Assembly (NCBI GenBank): GCA_037576195.1 | Contig: CM075103.1 | Location: forward strand, 38,019,250 to 38,083,249 | Length of the DNA stretch: 64,000 bases | Direction of reading: 5' to 3' | Origin: Phytoseiulus persimilis | Lineage: Eukaryota > Arthropoda > Arachnida > Mesostigmata > Phytoseiidae | Shown here: positions 36,059 through 47,795 of the stretch, piece by piece | Position numbering within the stretch: the first letter of the stretch is position 1 | How the letters are laid out: each line of letters starts with the position of its first letter | Notes under the pieces: model-generated | Told to the model about the DNA's origin: nothing | The model's input: the letters and a program-made list of their open reading frames with translations, nothing else | Databases searched by the model: none | Position numbers and translations under genes: made by a program

Positions 36059-39000
36059 CGCTCATGTATTCGTATGAGTTCCACGCTTCAGGGGAGTGAA
36101 TATCTCTTTCAGTAGGTCACCGTAGGCATCCGTTATGAGTCATCACTGATGACTGACGAAGGAGCTCTGTGGAAGACGCCGCTCGAATGTCTGTCGTTTG
36201 AGCAATTGCTGTCCGCGAGTAGCGGATGGAGGCACTGCGAGTGGAACGGTAGATGGGCGAAGTCCGGTCTGGAACCTAGCGGGGACGCAATGCTCACCAT
36301 CACGCCGAGAAGACTCGGCAACAGAGATGATCACTTTTGATCTGGACCGGCCCTGTCAGTTCTTGACCATGCCTGTGACACTCATCCGAGCTTGACCACC
36401 GCGAACATGGACAATGTGATCGGATTCGGCAACCGATCCGGCACTTGCTGCTCCAAGTTCTGGTAACCGGTTCCATTCAACTCAGCCTACTCGACGGAGC
36501 AGGTGGTCAAGTGGCTGATCACAGAGCCACTCATTGTGAGTCGGCTATCGGAAACCCGTGTTCCTCCAAACTTCTAGCAGCGCTAAAATCGAAGCATTTC
36601 CTACCGAACATCCGTGGGTGAGATTCATGTTTCCAGACGGATTAGTTTGGAACAACTGGGAGCTTGTAACGACTGGGGGGCGGTGGACGCGAGTTGAGAA
36701 CTCCCTCTGCTGAATACTGCGTTGTGAATTATTTGGGATTCCTCCCTGCCATAGACTGCTGGAGGGATGGTGCATGTTTAGATTCTCTCTCCGCGCCGAT
36801 CGGGTAGGATTGCTTTGCTGTGCGGATATGACGTCACGATCAGGCTATGGCGAGTATTTTGAGTCCTTCATTTTGGTCCGACGACACTTTCGTGGAGACG
36901 CGCGTCACGAACCGTGCCACAGGCTACAAACTCTTCAACTCAGAGGCTTGTTTGGAAGTACATGGTACGGGGTCTCGGAACCCGCCTGTACCTCCCACCT
37001 GAAGCTTCATGTTGGCTGGGTGACGTTTTCGTGAACGCGCGGGTTACGCAACCTGCACTATTGGAGATACTTTTTGACGCGAAGGCTCATGCTGATCGGA
37101 CCAGTTTTCCGTTGATACGAATTGTCCACGGAGACATCACCACCAAACTTCTGTTCTACGTAGAACAATTCTTCAGCAGAGCTGCGAGAACAACTCAGAG
37201 CTCAACGATACTCCTGGGAGGCGTCGATTCCTGCGATTCTGGCCTGACTTTCGGCAAGTCTCCCAGATACCCGTCTTCCGCGAATAAAGAGCTGTGAGCG
37301 CGCGAAGCCTCCAAAACCTAAGCTAAGGTCAGGTGACGTTTCGGACACGGGTGACGAAGAGTCTATGGACACATGCCTGCAGCAAATCCCACGTCTGAGA
37401 GCTCGTAACGGACTCCGATTTTTTTTGGCCGGTCTTCTCACGAACAAGGAAACGTCGGAAGTGAAGGGAACGAACTTCTACCGGTATGATTCGATGCGGG
37501 AAAAAAACCCATTCATCCGTCCTTGAACACAGAGAGAATCGCTCCAGAGCTCGTCAAACGGTGGGCTATCGTATGACCCTGCGAATCATTCCATGAAGGA
37601 GACGTGTAGAAGTCAATCAACGAGTTCTAAAAATCAGATGAATGGAGGAATCGTGGATCGAGTCAAATGGTTCCTCCATGAACACAACTAATTAGTGAGC
37701 GGTTTCGAAACATCAATGCAACAGATGCCAGACGACTATTATGATGTCGGGATTAGGGATAAAGTACGTGTTGGGCAACAGTGAACGGCTTAATGTCTCC
37801 ACAACTGCTGAGGTCGCAGCGGTGCTCTTACGAGCGAAGTGTGCTGATGAATGTTGAACCGAAGACAATCCGTGGGACTAATCGCTCTCATGATGCTTTG
37901 CGCAATGCATTCATTCGAGGACCAGAGCGACGAGAACGACCAAACCGTTAGGACAGTAAATGTGGAACTCCGAAGAAATTATTGAGATGCTCAGAATTTA
38001 TCCAACAATACGTCGTCTGTGTGTACATGGGCGAGAACCGAGACCGAAAGGCTCCTCTACGCTCGTGGGCATCAGAAGGACCTTCGCTCACGGAAAGTCG
38101 GCTTCACAAACATGGAATTGCCGCGCACTCTACATCCGATGAGAGCCCCGATTCACTCATCATTCTCACACTCATGTGAGACTTTATCGACGTCGATCAA
38201 ACCAAAGATCTCTTGCCAAATGGACAGTCAGTTCCGGATCGCCCATATATCATCGCCCGTGCGCCCAACCAGTTATTGAAAGCAATGATGGAGTTCCAGG
38301 AGATTTACCACGTTTTCGGTGAGGTGGGCTGCTGGATGCATTCCATCGATCGCTAACAGCGAGGACGGATAACATCACATGGCAGAGAGAAGAGTTCCCC
38401 AACAGCTTCAAAGAAATTTTCGCGATGGGTCGAGGCTACTCTGCGACAATACGACTCTACGGGGTGCTCAGGTAAGGTGGGCAATTTCGTCTCCTTACTC
38501 CTCTTCGTTATGAGCAAAACCATCCGACTATGGAGTTGCAGAGTCATTTCTCTCCACCCGGAAACTACACCTTTCACGAAGCGGGATGAGTGGAACACTC
38601 GGTCGCGAAAGTCATCTGATGTTCCGGCAACTCCACTTTCCGATACTCCGGATCTACCGAAGAACTCATCGGCATTGGAGATACGAGGCAAAGTGCAAAG
38701 AGAATGAGATTTTGTCGAAAACTCAGGTATTTTCGGAGATGATGCGATCCCTCGCCATTTTCCGAGCTCTCAGGCGATCTTGTTGCGTAGGAGCAGCATC
38801 CTCCCTCGCATCGGGTCAAACCCAGACGAGCTCGATCGGTTGACATTTTTCGTCTTCACGGGCCATCGATCGGAGGCTGCCAAATGCAGGCGGGTCAATT
38901 TGAACCGCACGATAAACGACAATCGACGCCTCATCTGCACGTTTCCAATCTCGGACCTGAGACGGAAAATTCGCGATCAGGCACTATTTCGCAGGGAAGT

Positions 39001-41655
39001 AATCGAACAGGAGGAGAGTTCGGGATTTCCAAAACCATCCGGTATTGACGCCCTGAGTCTCAACCGCCCAGCGAATCTCACACTTGTCGCGTCTGGTTGA
39101 TGAACCGAGCTCGGAAGCACAACTCGCAGATAGCGGTGTGCGTCCTAGTGACGCGATTGATGATCAGCGTGCGTGGACCACCGCTCCGCGAGACTACGCA
39201 AAGAGCAAAGTGGCCGAAAACTGTTGATGATGCATCCGCCATGTTGACTGGCGCCCGATTTAACGCCTCAGAACGGACAATGCGAATCGACAGAAAACGT
39301 TTTGCCAACGAAGCGTAAAGAATGCGTGTTTTTGGATCACAGAGCGAATTCGTTTGGATTGCGGAACACGTGGCTGCCTCAATCCCCGGACGGCCGCAGC
39401 AAATTTGATGTTCGAACAATACGTGTCGACAGGCCAAAGTGGGGCCAAGGTGGGATGGTTCCGAACAGACACGGGGCTCGGTCGCCTGGCCTCCGTCTGC
39501 GACAACTCTGCCTCTTCTTGCGAAAGCATCGACTCGAGGCGGCAGCGAACTGATTCGGTTCTCAAGGATCCAGGCAGCTCTGTCAGCCACAAACATTCGA
39601 TGTCCGCCTTCGGGATTGCTTCTGCTGGAGATAATCCAAGGTCTATGAAAACTTGGGGGACCGTTGCTGCGATCTCTGCATTCCCGGCTGTTGTCGATCG
39701 CTGCATGGTTCTTGAGCTCATTGAGTTCATCTCGAGTTGTTTCTGTTCCCAGAATCTAGGCCTTCTCTATGAAATGGGGACGGGATCGCAGCGCCCGCTT
39801 GTTCCGGGCAGTGTAACGGGAAGGGAAATTCGAGATTCCCGAAGCAGTCCTGTAGCGATGAGAAACCATTCCAGCTGCTTCCGGTCCTGACGGTCTGATG
39901 CGGAATAACCGGCGGCCGGATAATGGAAGAGAGGGAATAGCGATTATTGGACTCTGCATGTTGGGACAGCCAATGAATCGGAAGCAAGTTCTGTCATTAC
40001 TCAGAAAGTGGCTCTTTATCTGTCGGCAGACTCCTTCTTCTTCCGGTGGATGCTTCTCTTCGCTGGAATGCTCCGTCGCCAAGAGTTGCACACGGAACGT
40101 TCTCTCAAACATGCTAATTAAGTAGGAACAAAGGGGTTCTGGCGCGGATGACAATATTTTGGAAATCCCCTGGGATATCATCTCGGTAAATTGCTGCAGC
40201 GATTCCCAACAAGGGTCGGTTTTTTGAGCAGACACAGCACCAGACACTGTGGAATCCGGGAAAGTTATTCCGAACAGAGAAGCTTCGCTGGATCCGTCTC
40301 GATCCCACGGATATGCTAAAGTGGAGCTGTGATCCGACTGAGCGTGCGCTTCCTGTCGAGACTTTCGTGGTCGGAGACATTCTTGTGGTTTATCTGCGAA
40401 AGGCTCGAGAGGAACGTGGAGATTCTTGACTCACGGGAGGATCTGTGGTCCGGAATCACGGTCACAAGCTGGCCCTCACGATCAGACCAAGCTTTCGCTC
40501 CAACTCACCACTCGGCTTCCTGTCGGCGGATTCTGGGGAGCTGGGAATCTAAGCTCGGGTGGTGAATTTTGAGGGAGTTAGGGGTCGATAATCGTTTGAG
40601 GAATTCCTGAGCATTGTCCTACAGCCATGAACTTTTTTCTCCCAAGCCAAGTTTGCAAACACGCCAAAGTTCTGGAGAATTCGGTTCCGTGAAGCCGAGG
40701 CAGGGATCGAGGGCAGGTTGAGTGGACAATCCCCTGAGGTGGACTCGTTATCAATATATCCTCGAAAGACGCCCGCCGGCGCTGATGGTTTCCCTTTGCG
40801 ATACTCCAAAACGAGCTTGCTCGCCGCAACGGAGCCTCTGGTCCTATCAATGCTTTTCATATCGGTGTCCATCGGGTCGGTTCGAATTCCTCTTCAAAAC
40901 AGAAGCCCCCGGTCACCTCATCTTTCAACCCTGTACACTTCTCTACAGAGTCGACTCAGGCCACAATCACCACCGTTGAAGTGAAGAGGATAGTTTTTTT
41001 CATCAGTTCCAACATGTTCTGACGATCTGGATCTCTTTGCGTCCCTCGTTGCGGTCCTCACTGTTTCGGTGACAGATCCCCAGTTTCGGTTGGGCTTCGA
41101 TACTAGAGTTCCAGCGATATGCACCTCGACAGCGCGAGAACCAAGCAAAGTGTCTGCAGTAGCCGGCCTATGGTACCAGGTGTCGCTCCAGGCCGCGGCT
41201 GTGGTACAGAACGAAGATCCTCTGTGAAACCTCTCCGCCGCAGTATCCACCAAGACTCTGCGGCAGGCGTTCAGACTCCATGTGACGAGACACGGAGAGG
41301 AGTGTTTCCCGTCTACCGGTGTGAGACGAACCCGGTTTCCGAACTTGAGATAGGCTCAGAGGACATGAGCCATCAATATCAACCTTCGATCGCCTCTTTT
41401 CTGACATCATTCTCATTGGAATCATCCTGTTCGTCCAACTCAAAGACTCCGCTCCGAGCTACTTCTCGAGCTCTCTCGGTTTCCAGCTCGTTTGGAGTCA
41501 CCCCGTGGTTGGCGGGTCCCTGTTCTTCCACTCTTCACCTTCGATCCCAACTTCGCTCTTTCAGTTCGATCCCCTCCCACCCCAAACAGATCGTTTCACA
41601 AAACAGTTGACATGGGATATTCTGAAATGTCAGGTGCTGTAGCTCTCGCTGTCAG
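36059..41655. other. No recognised gene
   Basis: Long overlapping chance-like frames occur on both strands, especially 39078-39890. A good splice-donor match (CAG followed by GTAAGG) lies at 38471, after a protein-like frame, but no partner exon was found. No domain recognised. Confidence 0.35.
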
Positions 41656-41940
41656 ATTTCTTCAAACAAGACTGTTGCAAAGTCAGCCACCGTATCCTGC
41701 GGAGCGATGCTCCACCTTTGGAACAAGTCGCCTGACACAGCCCCACGGTGGAAGAAACCAACGTATATTCCGCCAGCCGCTGAGCCAGATGTCGAGATCG
41801 ATGTGGCTCACATGTCCTTCTCTGCAGAACACGCCGACAAGACATCGGGCATACATGTTCCAAACGCAATACAACACAAAGCTGCCAGCAGCGAGGTGGT
41901 GCTCGCCCGCCCCCCTCCCGAGCCCTCGAAGAATCGGTAG
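41656..41940 (+). CDS. Candidate 3'-terminal exon, unknown protein
   Basis: A stop-free frame follows a good 3' splice-site sequence, GCTCTCGCTGTCAG, ending at 41655, and runs in frame for 94 codons to a TAG at 41938-41940. An internal ATG at 41707 could instead start a 77-residue protein. The translation is balanced in composition, with a Pro-rich start (RWKKPTYIPPAAEPDVEID) and a tail ending in PPPEPSKNR. It has no transmembrane segment and no family I recognise; it looks like a cytoplasmic tail, which is a guess. An AATAAA lies about 300 bases downstream at 42239. Another candidate exon approaches from the opposite strand, giving a plausible convergent gene arrangement. Upstream exons were not found. 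A 204-codon frame overlaps it on the same strand. Confidence 0.28.
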   Translation: MSSNKTVAKSATVSCGAMLHLWNKSPDTAPRWKKPTYIPPAAEPDVEIDVAHMSFSAEHADKTSGIHVPNAIQHKAASSEVVLARPPPEPSKNR

Positions 41941-42238
41941 CACGAGCAGAATCGAGCGAGACGGGATGCGAGTCCCAGGCTTTCCCGAACGTCCCAGCGG
42001 TTATCAGCAGCCTCACGGACGCCAAGGTGTGGGAGCACCTCCCGAAATAGTCGGTCGAGGACTCAGTGAGTGTTGCTCCGTTCCTAGCTATGAAAAAAAC
42101 ACCTGATATTGGGAAATATTTTCATCAGCGGGATGACACAAACACATAGACCTGTGCTGCCTTATCGTTTCACATATGTGAATCGAGACCGAGACTCGAA
42201 GAACTCGGTGAACTAAATCTATAACGTGGTATACACGC

Positions 42239-42244
42239 AATAAA
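42239..42244 (+). terminator. AATAAA polyadenylation signal (plus)
   Basis: AATAAA about 300 bases downstream of the stop at 41940, followed by T-rich sequence. It could serve the plus-strand exon candidate. Confidence 0.35.
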
Positions 42245-42248
42245 TCAT

Positions 42249-42254
42249 TTTATT
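42249..42254 (-). terminator. AATAAA polyadenylation signal (minus)
   Basis: TTTATT on the plus strand gives AATAAA on the minus strand, 13 bases after the minus-strand stop at 42267. With the plus-strand signal five bases away, this forms a compact bidirectional end region. Confidence 0.35.
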
Positions 42255-42266
42255 CAAGTGAAACAT

Positions 42267-42510
42267 CTATGCACTGATTCTCCAAACGAGCCCGGCCACT
42301 AGAACCGAGATGTTTATCCAGCCAATGAAGCGTGACTCCACTTCTTGGCATGGATGGGCATGATGCTCCCTCAGCTTCCCATAACTGAATACTTCTCCCT
42401 TCTCACACACTTCGACTCTCCTTATCCGATTGCTCTCTCCATGCGCTTCCGTTGGCCGACCGAAAAGTGTCATAGACAGCTCCCCGTAAATGAGAAACAC
42501 CGATGCGCCG
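42267..42510 (-). CDS. Candidate 3'-terminal exon, unknown protein with hydrophobic C-terminus
   Basis: On the minus strand a strong 3' splice site, CTCTCTTTCCCAG, ends at 42511. The frame opened just after it (one base completing a split codon, then 80 codons) stops with TAG at 42267-42269. The translation includes VEVCEKGEVFSYGKLREHHA and ends in a hydrophobic stretch, GWINISVLVAGLVW, near the C-terminus, which could be a membrane segment. There are two cysteines in the middle. No family recognised. A minus-strand AATAAA follows almost at once. The competing plus-strand frame of 174 codons over 42345-42869 shows no splice or domain support. Upstream exons were not located. Confidence 0.28.
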
Positions 42511-45116
42511 CTGGGAAAGAGAGATGTTCACTCGAATACAAAAAAATATCAGCCATGACGAAGAAAATTTTCTCCCGGGAACGATGTCCATCCAGCGGGA
42601 AGGGTGAGACGGTCGCACAAATATGCCAAGCGGAAACGGATTTTAGGCATTGCCCGAGAACCACAGAAGCAGTGACCTTGAAGACTTTCTCGGGGCTCGT
42701 TTCGGAGCAAAACTCATCCTGTGGCTCCCGGTACACAAAATGGTCTTTGTTCAGTCTGTCGGCTTTCCGGGCAGGACTGACTCTCCCTCTTTTTGTCTTT
42801 ACTTCGCTTTGTTTTGCTATCCTTGCTCCTGACTCATTGTTCTTCGGGGCCCGAGGCGATTGTGTTTAGTGGCAGTTAGTTCCAAGGGAAGACACAGCGC
42901 CGGTTGCCCGAAGTGTTCAACGTGGGCTCCCACGTTACTCAACCCCGGGTAGCGGCCGCCGCAATCCCGCCACTGCTTCGAGACAATCGAAGTCTCGGTT
43001 GGAGAACCGAGCGGATAGGCCGTGTTCTGGTGCAGATTTGTTCAGGAACCCCGTGAACGGCTTACCGCGAGAAGCTTCACCAGCTATGCCAGTTCGAATA
43101 AACCCGAAAGACGACCCCCATAGCGTCAGCAACGCGTTCAGCGAACGAATCTTCCCTGGGAAATCGTCTGAAAGACGGAGTTGGTGAGTGTAGTATCTCC
43201 TACGAGGGGAGAGGGTTTCACTCATGATCGAATCCAGAATCGTTGCGAAAAAATCTCCGGAACAATCAAGCGAGGGAAGGAAGCCACCGCGATGGCAAGA
43301 CGCTCGTTTCGTTGCCAGGGGACCATCGAATCAGCTAGACACTCTACGGCCGTCGTACGTGTTCGACTCATTCGGCCCCGTCCAAGGCTGTGGATGAGAT
43401 GGATAAAACTTGCACAGAGCTCTCCGTCCCTCTGGGCTCGTTCGACCGGTGCGGTGCGTGGAACAGCCGACTCGATTTATCGATATTATTCCGAGATCCT
43501 TAATCCCGTGAGTCATGCTGCCTCCCATCAACAAGAGCTTTCGGATCATTGCGATGTCGGAAACGGATCTCACGAAGTTATCCGAACTCAGCGTTAGGCA
43601 CCACCGAGAGAACGAAGTGGAGGCGGAAAGAAGGATGGCAAAGCGGTCGAAGACCATTACCGGCTGCCCTATCCGGACTGTGGGGTTCAGGCGCTGAGAA
43701 GCCTCGCCACACGGATCCCCCGGATATTCAAGCGAATCACTCCGGGAAGCTTATTCTGATTTCTGACAACATCTTCGGGATCAGCTTCCTTGGGAGCAAT
43801 TAGCCGTAGCAAATCTTCGGAATTGTCAATGTTCACTTCCGTCAAGCCATCCACCCTTATCGATACCGATGGATGAAAGGCAGGATGGAACAGATGGAAC
43901 AGATGGAACTTCAGCTCTCGCAGAATCGCAAAACGACCATCTCCGTAGTGAAGAAGGTTGCTCGAGGAGGTCGTTTCCCTGCCACTCGCTGATTGTCTTG
44001 AACCGAAAGGCTCCACCGAACCACTTCCGAAGAATCCGCTCCGAAACAGCTGAGCTGCTCTCACAATAAGAAAGTAAGGAGATCCTTCTCATGGATTAGT
44101 TCTAGATGTTTATTCGGCTCAAGTCCAGGTCTACGCATCGGTGATGTTTGAGCCGGGAGGACGACGGCGTGGGGAACGCTCATTGAAATTACGGGAATCA
44201 TATCGGGATCGATGCGGGCTGTTCCCGCCCGGACCGTATTTCTTCCCGTCACGGTGGGGGTTGCTTCCTCCAGCAACTCTCTCGTGGTAGTCCTTTGTTC
44301 GGTTCTATGGAGGAGCAGCATTGGAGGTGGAGTTTCAATATCACAGTGTATGACACGTCAAGAACGACGAGAGAACCGTGGAAGCCTCTTGCGACCGTGT
44401 TCCCCTCATTCGAATTATGTTGAGAGATCGGAAAATTCTTCAACAAAGGGGAGAATCCGCGTTCGGCTCGATGACGGCAGATCAAGCAGGCAGAGTTTCC
44501 GGGCTTCAATCGGACGAACCGAAAATCTCGTAGCAGATCCTATAAGGTGATGGAATGTCTCGCAAAGATCTTCAGGCGTCCCCTCTCGGCCGGTCAGCTC
44601 TCTCCAAGGAGCCACGTTCACAGAAATCTACCAGGAGAGCGATCAGCGTGCGATTGAATCCGCCTGTGACCGGGGAGAGAAGTTGCGTCGAAGTCTATGA
44701 AGCGAGAAGATTCCCATGCTGAAAATTGGCCCACCGGGATGATTCCGGTGAGGGTATGGCGATGATAGTTCCCGTCACATTCTGTCATCGGTATTCATAT
44801 CAGTTCTGAAGCCGAACTCCATGGCCACTGCTTCAGGCATCGGCCGGTATCTATCACTCCTGGTGAGCCTTGAATGAAACGTCGTCGACGCCTCTAGAGA
44901 TATGAATCTTCAACAACTGTATCGAAGCACTTCCCAACGGTTACCGAGACGCCTCGAATAGAACTCCCAATTCTGGCGGGCTAGGCAAAGCCGGAAAGAA
45001 GATTTCCATCTGCCGGAAATGAGTCACGAGAGAAGCGTTCTCCTCGAAAGTCTCGGTGCGACGCTTCCTGCTCTCCAAGTCTCTCTAACTGATGTACAAT
45101 AGGATTTTGTGTTCAG
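42511..45116. other. No confident gene
   Basis: A plus-strand frame ending at a strong GTGAGTG donor (43184) and preceded by TTGTTCAG (43035-43042) could be an exon of about 140 bases; on the minus strand an overlapping 96-codon frame (42935-43225) competes. Nothing else recognised. Confidence 0.3.
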
Positions 45117-45380
45117 GCTTTCGAAGAGGAATCTGCGTCAGGGGTCAACGGTCAGACAGAATGGCTTCGATGTATCCATGGAGTCACAGCGATGCTCGAG
45201 GCATTTTTCCGCAAACTTCGGGCTCTAGAGCTCTCAATGCCTCTCTCTCCTTCGAGTCGAATCGGTGGACTCGATGATCGGCTCCTGGGATATATATTCG
45301 AAGCTGTTTCGGGGATGATGCACGAGCAGCTCGAATGTTCGGAGCAATATTGCCATCCGATGACCTGTCCCGGCGCCTGA
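45117..45380 (+). CDS. Candidate exon, unknown protein with Cys/His-rich end
   Basis: A TTTTGTGTTCAG acceptor ends at 45116, with CTAAC, a branch-point-like sequence, 27-31 bases before the exon. The frame opens at GCTTTCGAAGAG and runs 87 codons to TGA at 45378-45380. It begins AFEEESASGVNGQTEW, contains an amphipathic middle and ends LECSEQYCHPMTCPGA, with three Cys and one His in close order that could bind a metal or form disulfides. An ATG at 45192 could also serve as a start. The end recalls Cys/His metal-site motifs such as those of MOB proteins, but the rest does not match that family, so no function is assigned. No polyadenylation signal was identified close downstream. Confidence 0.25.
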   Translation, partial: AFEEESASGVNGQTEWLRCIHGVTAMLEAFFRKLRALELSMPLSPSSRIGGLDDRLLGYIFEAVSGMMHEQLECSEQYCHPMTCPGA

Positions 45381-47057
45381 CTCCTGAAATTTCGTCAGCT
45401 GGGCCTACAGAATGAGCCGCTCGCAGAGATGCTCCCCGTCACTGATTCCTCCATGCGAGGAAATTGAGTCGCGATACTCTCGGAGAAACCGCGTAAGGGC
45501 TTCTGGAAGCCATCCAGATGGTTCAGATCCTCAAGGTTGGTTCCGGGCGCAGCATGAAAACACGCTTTGAAATGAGGAGGGAACGAATCTGCAAAACCCC
45601 AGTTGAATACGACCTTAACGAGCTCGCGCGCGTCTTCCCCCCCCCCCTCTCCGCCCCCTCTGTGCAACGTGGACACGATCAATACCACGGAAAAAACTCG
45701 AGGAGATGATGAATGCTCCCACAGAATCTCGTCCGCTATCCAATCTCGTTCCGTTCTGCGATCCCCAACTCGATTCCCCTTCCGCTGGGCCCGTTCCTCA
45801 TTTGTCTTCCATTCCCTGGTTTCGTACTCCGTTTCCTCGATTATTTAAATTCGCCGATTTACTTTGCATTCCTTCCCCCGGAAACAGAACAGGACACACA
45901 ATGACGTATTTTGCTGGAAAGTTCTCTTCCCCTCTTCCGTGCGCTCAAACCATGCCCAATCCTCTAGTCCAGAATAGAAGTCTGATTCTCCGCCGCGTTC
46001 CCCGACACAGCATAGGAGTTCCATCCTTCCGCTGGGGAACCCTAATTCCAGTCCCCGAGCTTGTACCTCCGCGCCAGAAGTGACTCCCATTCTTCGGTAC
46101 TCTTTCTGCAAGTGAGCGGAACGAATTGCGAACCAAGCTACGAAATGCGGTTGTGTCGCGCCTTTCCTCTCGTTCCAGCCTCCCACCTCAGCGTATCCTA
46201 GCTCAGCTCGGCGTATTCTTTGAGTGAGACATGGAGCGCACAAACCACACGTACGCTCCGGGCCGTCTCAGGACGACGATCTCTAGATAAAGGTTCATTT
46301 CGGACAGCGATCCGTTCGTCAGGCACTCCGGTTCGTTTTCCGGGGAAGGGATTTGAAGAGGTCGAGAAAACTGCCTGGTTCGGCGATCTGACTTGTGGAA
46401 AATGGCCTGGACCGGCATTAGGTATGGAATCAAACAGCGGATCCGTTATAGGGGGAAAGAATCGATTCCGGGGGCGAGGAGTACTGGAGAAGCGAGATTG
46501 GCATTTTTTTGATACCAAGATAGAACGATAATAAGTTCCGAGCGCCGGCTTCGCTCCCATACAGAGAATCGTGGGCTGAGCAGTTCTATTTCTCAGGACA
46601 TTCGGGCAAGCATGCTGCAGTCAACAAACAATTCAGCCGGATCTTCCCACATCGTTTTAATACCTCGGGTGTAACCGTGTTTGGATCCTGCGTGCCACCG
46701 ACCGATGGTCGTTTAACGATCGTTCCGAAGACGATTTGTGAGGTCTTCGAAGAAATCTGTCGCGTGCAAAACGATCTTGAATCCACTTTGAATGGTACCA
46801 CATTGACTTGACCGAAGCTGGGCGCCCTCGCTTCTGAGCCTTTTTCGAGCGAAGGGCACGACCCATGGTTCCATTCCAAACAAGAGGAACGTTCCAGCCC
46901 TCGGGACGAAAGTCAGGGCAACTTTTCGATTTTGAAAATGAATTTGATAAGTCAGGAAGTCTCTCACGCGTCTGGGAGTAACCATTCTGAGGTGGATTTT
47001 CTTCCACTGCTCTAAATAAGAAACGCCATTATCCCATTTGTGTTGTCGTCAACCTCG
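45381..47057. other. No recognised gene
   Basis: C/T-rich tracts (C11 at 45637-45647) and several overlapping frames on both strands. Minus-strand frames over 46586-47007 look protein-like in all three phases, so none can be preferred. Nothing else recognised. Confidence 0.4.
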
Positions 47058-47072
47058 CCCCCCCCCCCCCCC
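47058..47072. repeat. C15 homopolymer
   Basis: Fifteen consecutive C residues about 320 bases upstream of the TATA box of the small secreted-protein gene. Simple-sequence tract. Confidence 0.95.
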
Positions 47073-47393
47073 GCTAGCGGAACGGAGTCGAAGGCATCCC
47101 GCGCCTCCAGAGGAAGTTAGGAAGCGCATGAAAGGAAACAAAGCTCTGGGATGCAAAGCTCAAGTCGTTCGTTTGTGGATTCTGTCAGATTGGGAAGCTC
47201 TTGCGACTCAGGCCGGCATGCTCAGTTGTCACATGAATACCAGCTTCTATTTAGTTAGTATCGAACTGTGTCGAATCGGGACAATAGGAGTCTTGACACA
47301 GTGAACGACACCTCTGACAAATTGCAGCTCTGCGACAGCGGGATCTTGTGAGCTCGTTTTTCAATTGTGAAGCGGTGTCATTGTAACCGGCGA
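47073..47393. other. Upstream region of the secreted-protein gene
   Basis: Unique sequence between the C15 tract and the TATA box. No specific regulatory motif can be named. Confidence 0.4.
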
Positions 47394-47430
47394 GTATAAG
47401 AGCACGGTCACAGTGAGCACTCTGTCATCA
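47394..47430 (+). promoter_or_regulatory. Core promoter (TATA box and initiator)
   Basis: GTATAAGA (47394-47401) is followed about 30 bases later by GTCATCA (47424-47430), which fits an arthropod-type initiator with transcription starting near 47427. The implied 5' leader of the gene downstream is about 53 bases, short and free of other ATGs. Confidence 0.6.
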
Positions 47431-47479
47431 AGAGCTGCTCACGTTCAACTGACAAAGCCGTGACTGCGAGCAACGCGTC

Positions 47480-47758
47480 ATGAAATACCTCATTCTTTTC
47501 GGATTGATCGGTTTGGCTCTCAGCGAAGAGCTCCAGCCTCCCATGAAGTGTGCCAACGATGCCATGCTGAGCGACGCCGGTAGAGCCAAGGTACAAGAAA
47601 TCTTCAACCCAGCCGCAGATGGGAACAGACCCTCGATGGCCGACGCGATGAAGAAATTCGAAGAAGCTCGCACCGCGCTGCAAGCCACGGACGCCGATAA
47701 AGTGGACAAATGGCTGAGCTGTTTGAGTCAGATGAGCCCGATGGCGAAAAAACTTTGA
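47480..47758 (+). CDS. Small secreted protein, 92 aa, unknown function
   Basis: A complete single-exon gene. The first ATG after the predicted start site begins MKYLILFGLIGLALSEE, a clear signal peptide with likely cleavage after Ser15. The mature part is about 77 residues, rich in Ala, Met, Lys, Asp and Glu, probably mostly helical, with only two cysteines (Cys24 and Cys81) that could join in one disulfide bridging nearly the full length. No transmembrane segment follows the signal. The TATA box at 47394 and AATAAA at 47790 frame it closely, giving a transcript of roughly 0.4 kb. The arrangement suits an abundantly expressed secreted product, such as a salivary, gut or haemolymph protein, but that is inference. 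I do not recognise the family. This is the only protein gene in the window where start, signal, stop and both transcript signals agree. Confidence 0.85.
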   Translation: MKYLILFGLIGLALSEELQPPMKCANDAMLSDAGRAKVQEIFNPAADGNRPSMADAMKKFEEARTALQATDADKVDKWLSCLSQMSPMAKKL

Positions 47759-47789
47759 AACTCATTAACGATGAACGAGATGGTTTTCC

Positions 47790-47795
47790 AATAAA
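47790..47795 (+). terminator. AATAAA polyadenylation signal
   Basis: AATAAA 32 bases after the stop codon of the 92-aa gene, followed by a GT-containing stretch (CACGTGC). This is the expected distance for a short 3' untranslated region. Confidence 0.75.

Noticed and set aside
39078-39890. Overlapping 156-178-codon ORFs on both strands
   Set aside because: Three mutually exclusive frames look equally plausible; no family or splice evidence separates them.
41492-42106. 204-codon plus-strand ORF
   Set aside because: The overlapping frame at 41656-41940 has better splice and composition support; the long frame is probably its shadow.
45350-45380. MOB-type zinc site at the end of the 45117-45380 frame
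   Set aside because: Only a short Cys/His cluster resembles it; the preceding 60 residues do not fit the family.
45860-46360. Inverted repeat arms (CCTTCCCCCGGAAAC versus GTTTTCCGGGGAAGG)
   Set aside because: Similarity does not extend beyond about 20 bases and is consistent with chance in C/T-rich sequence.
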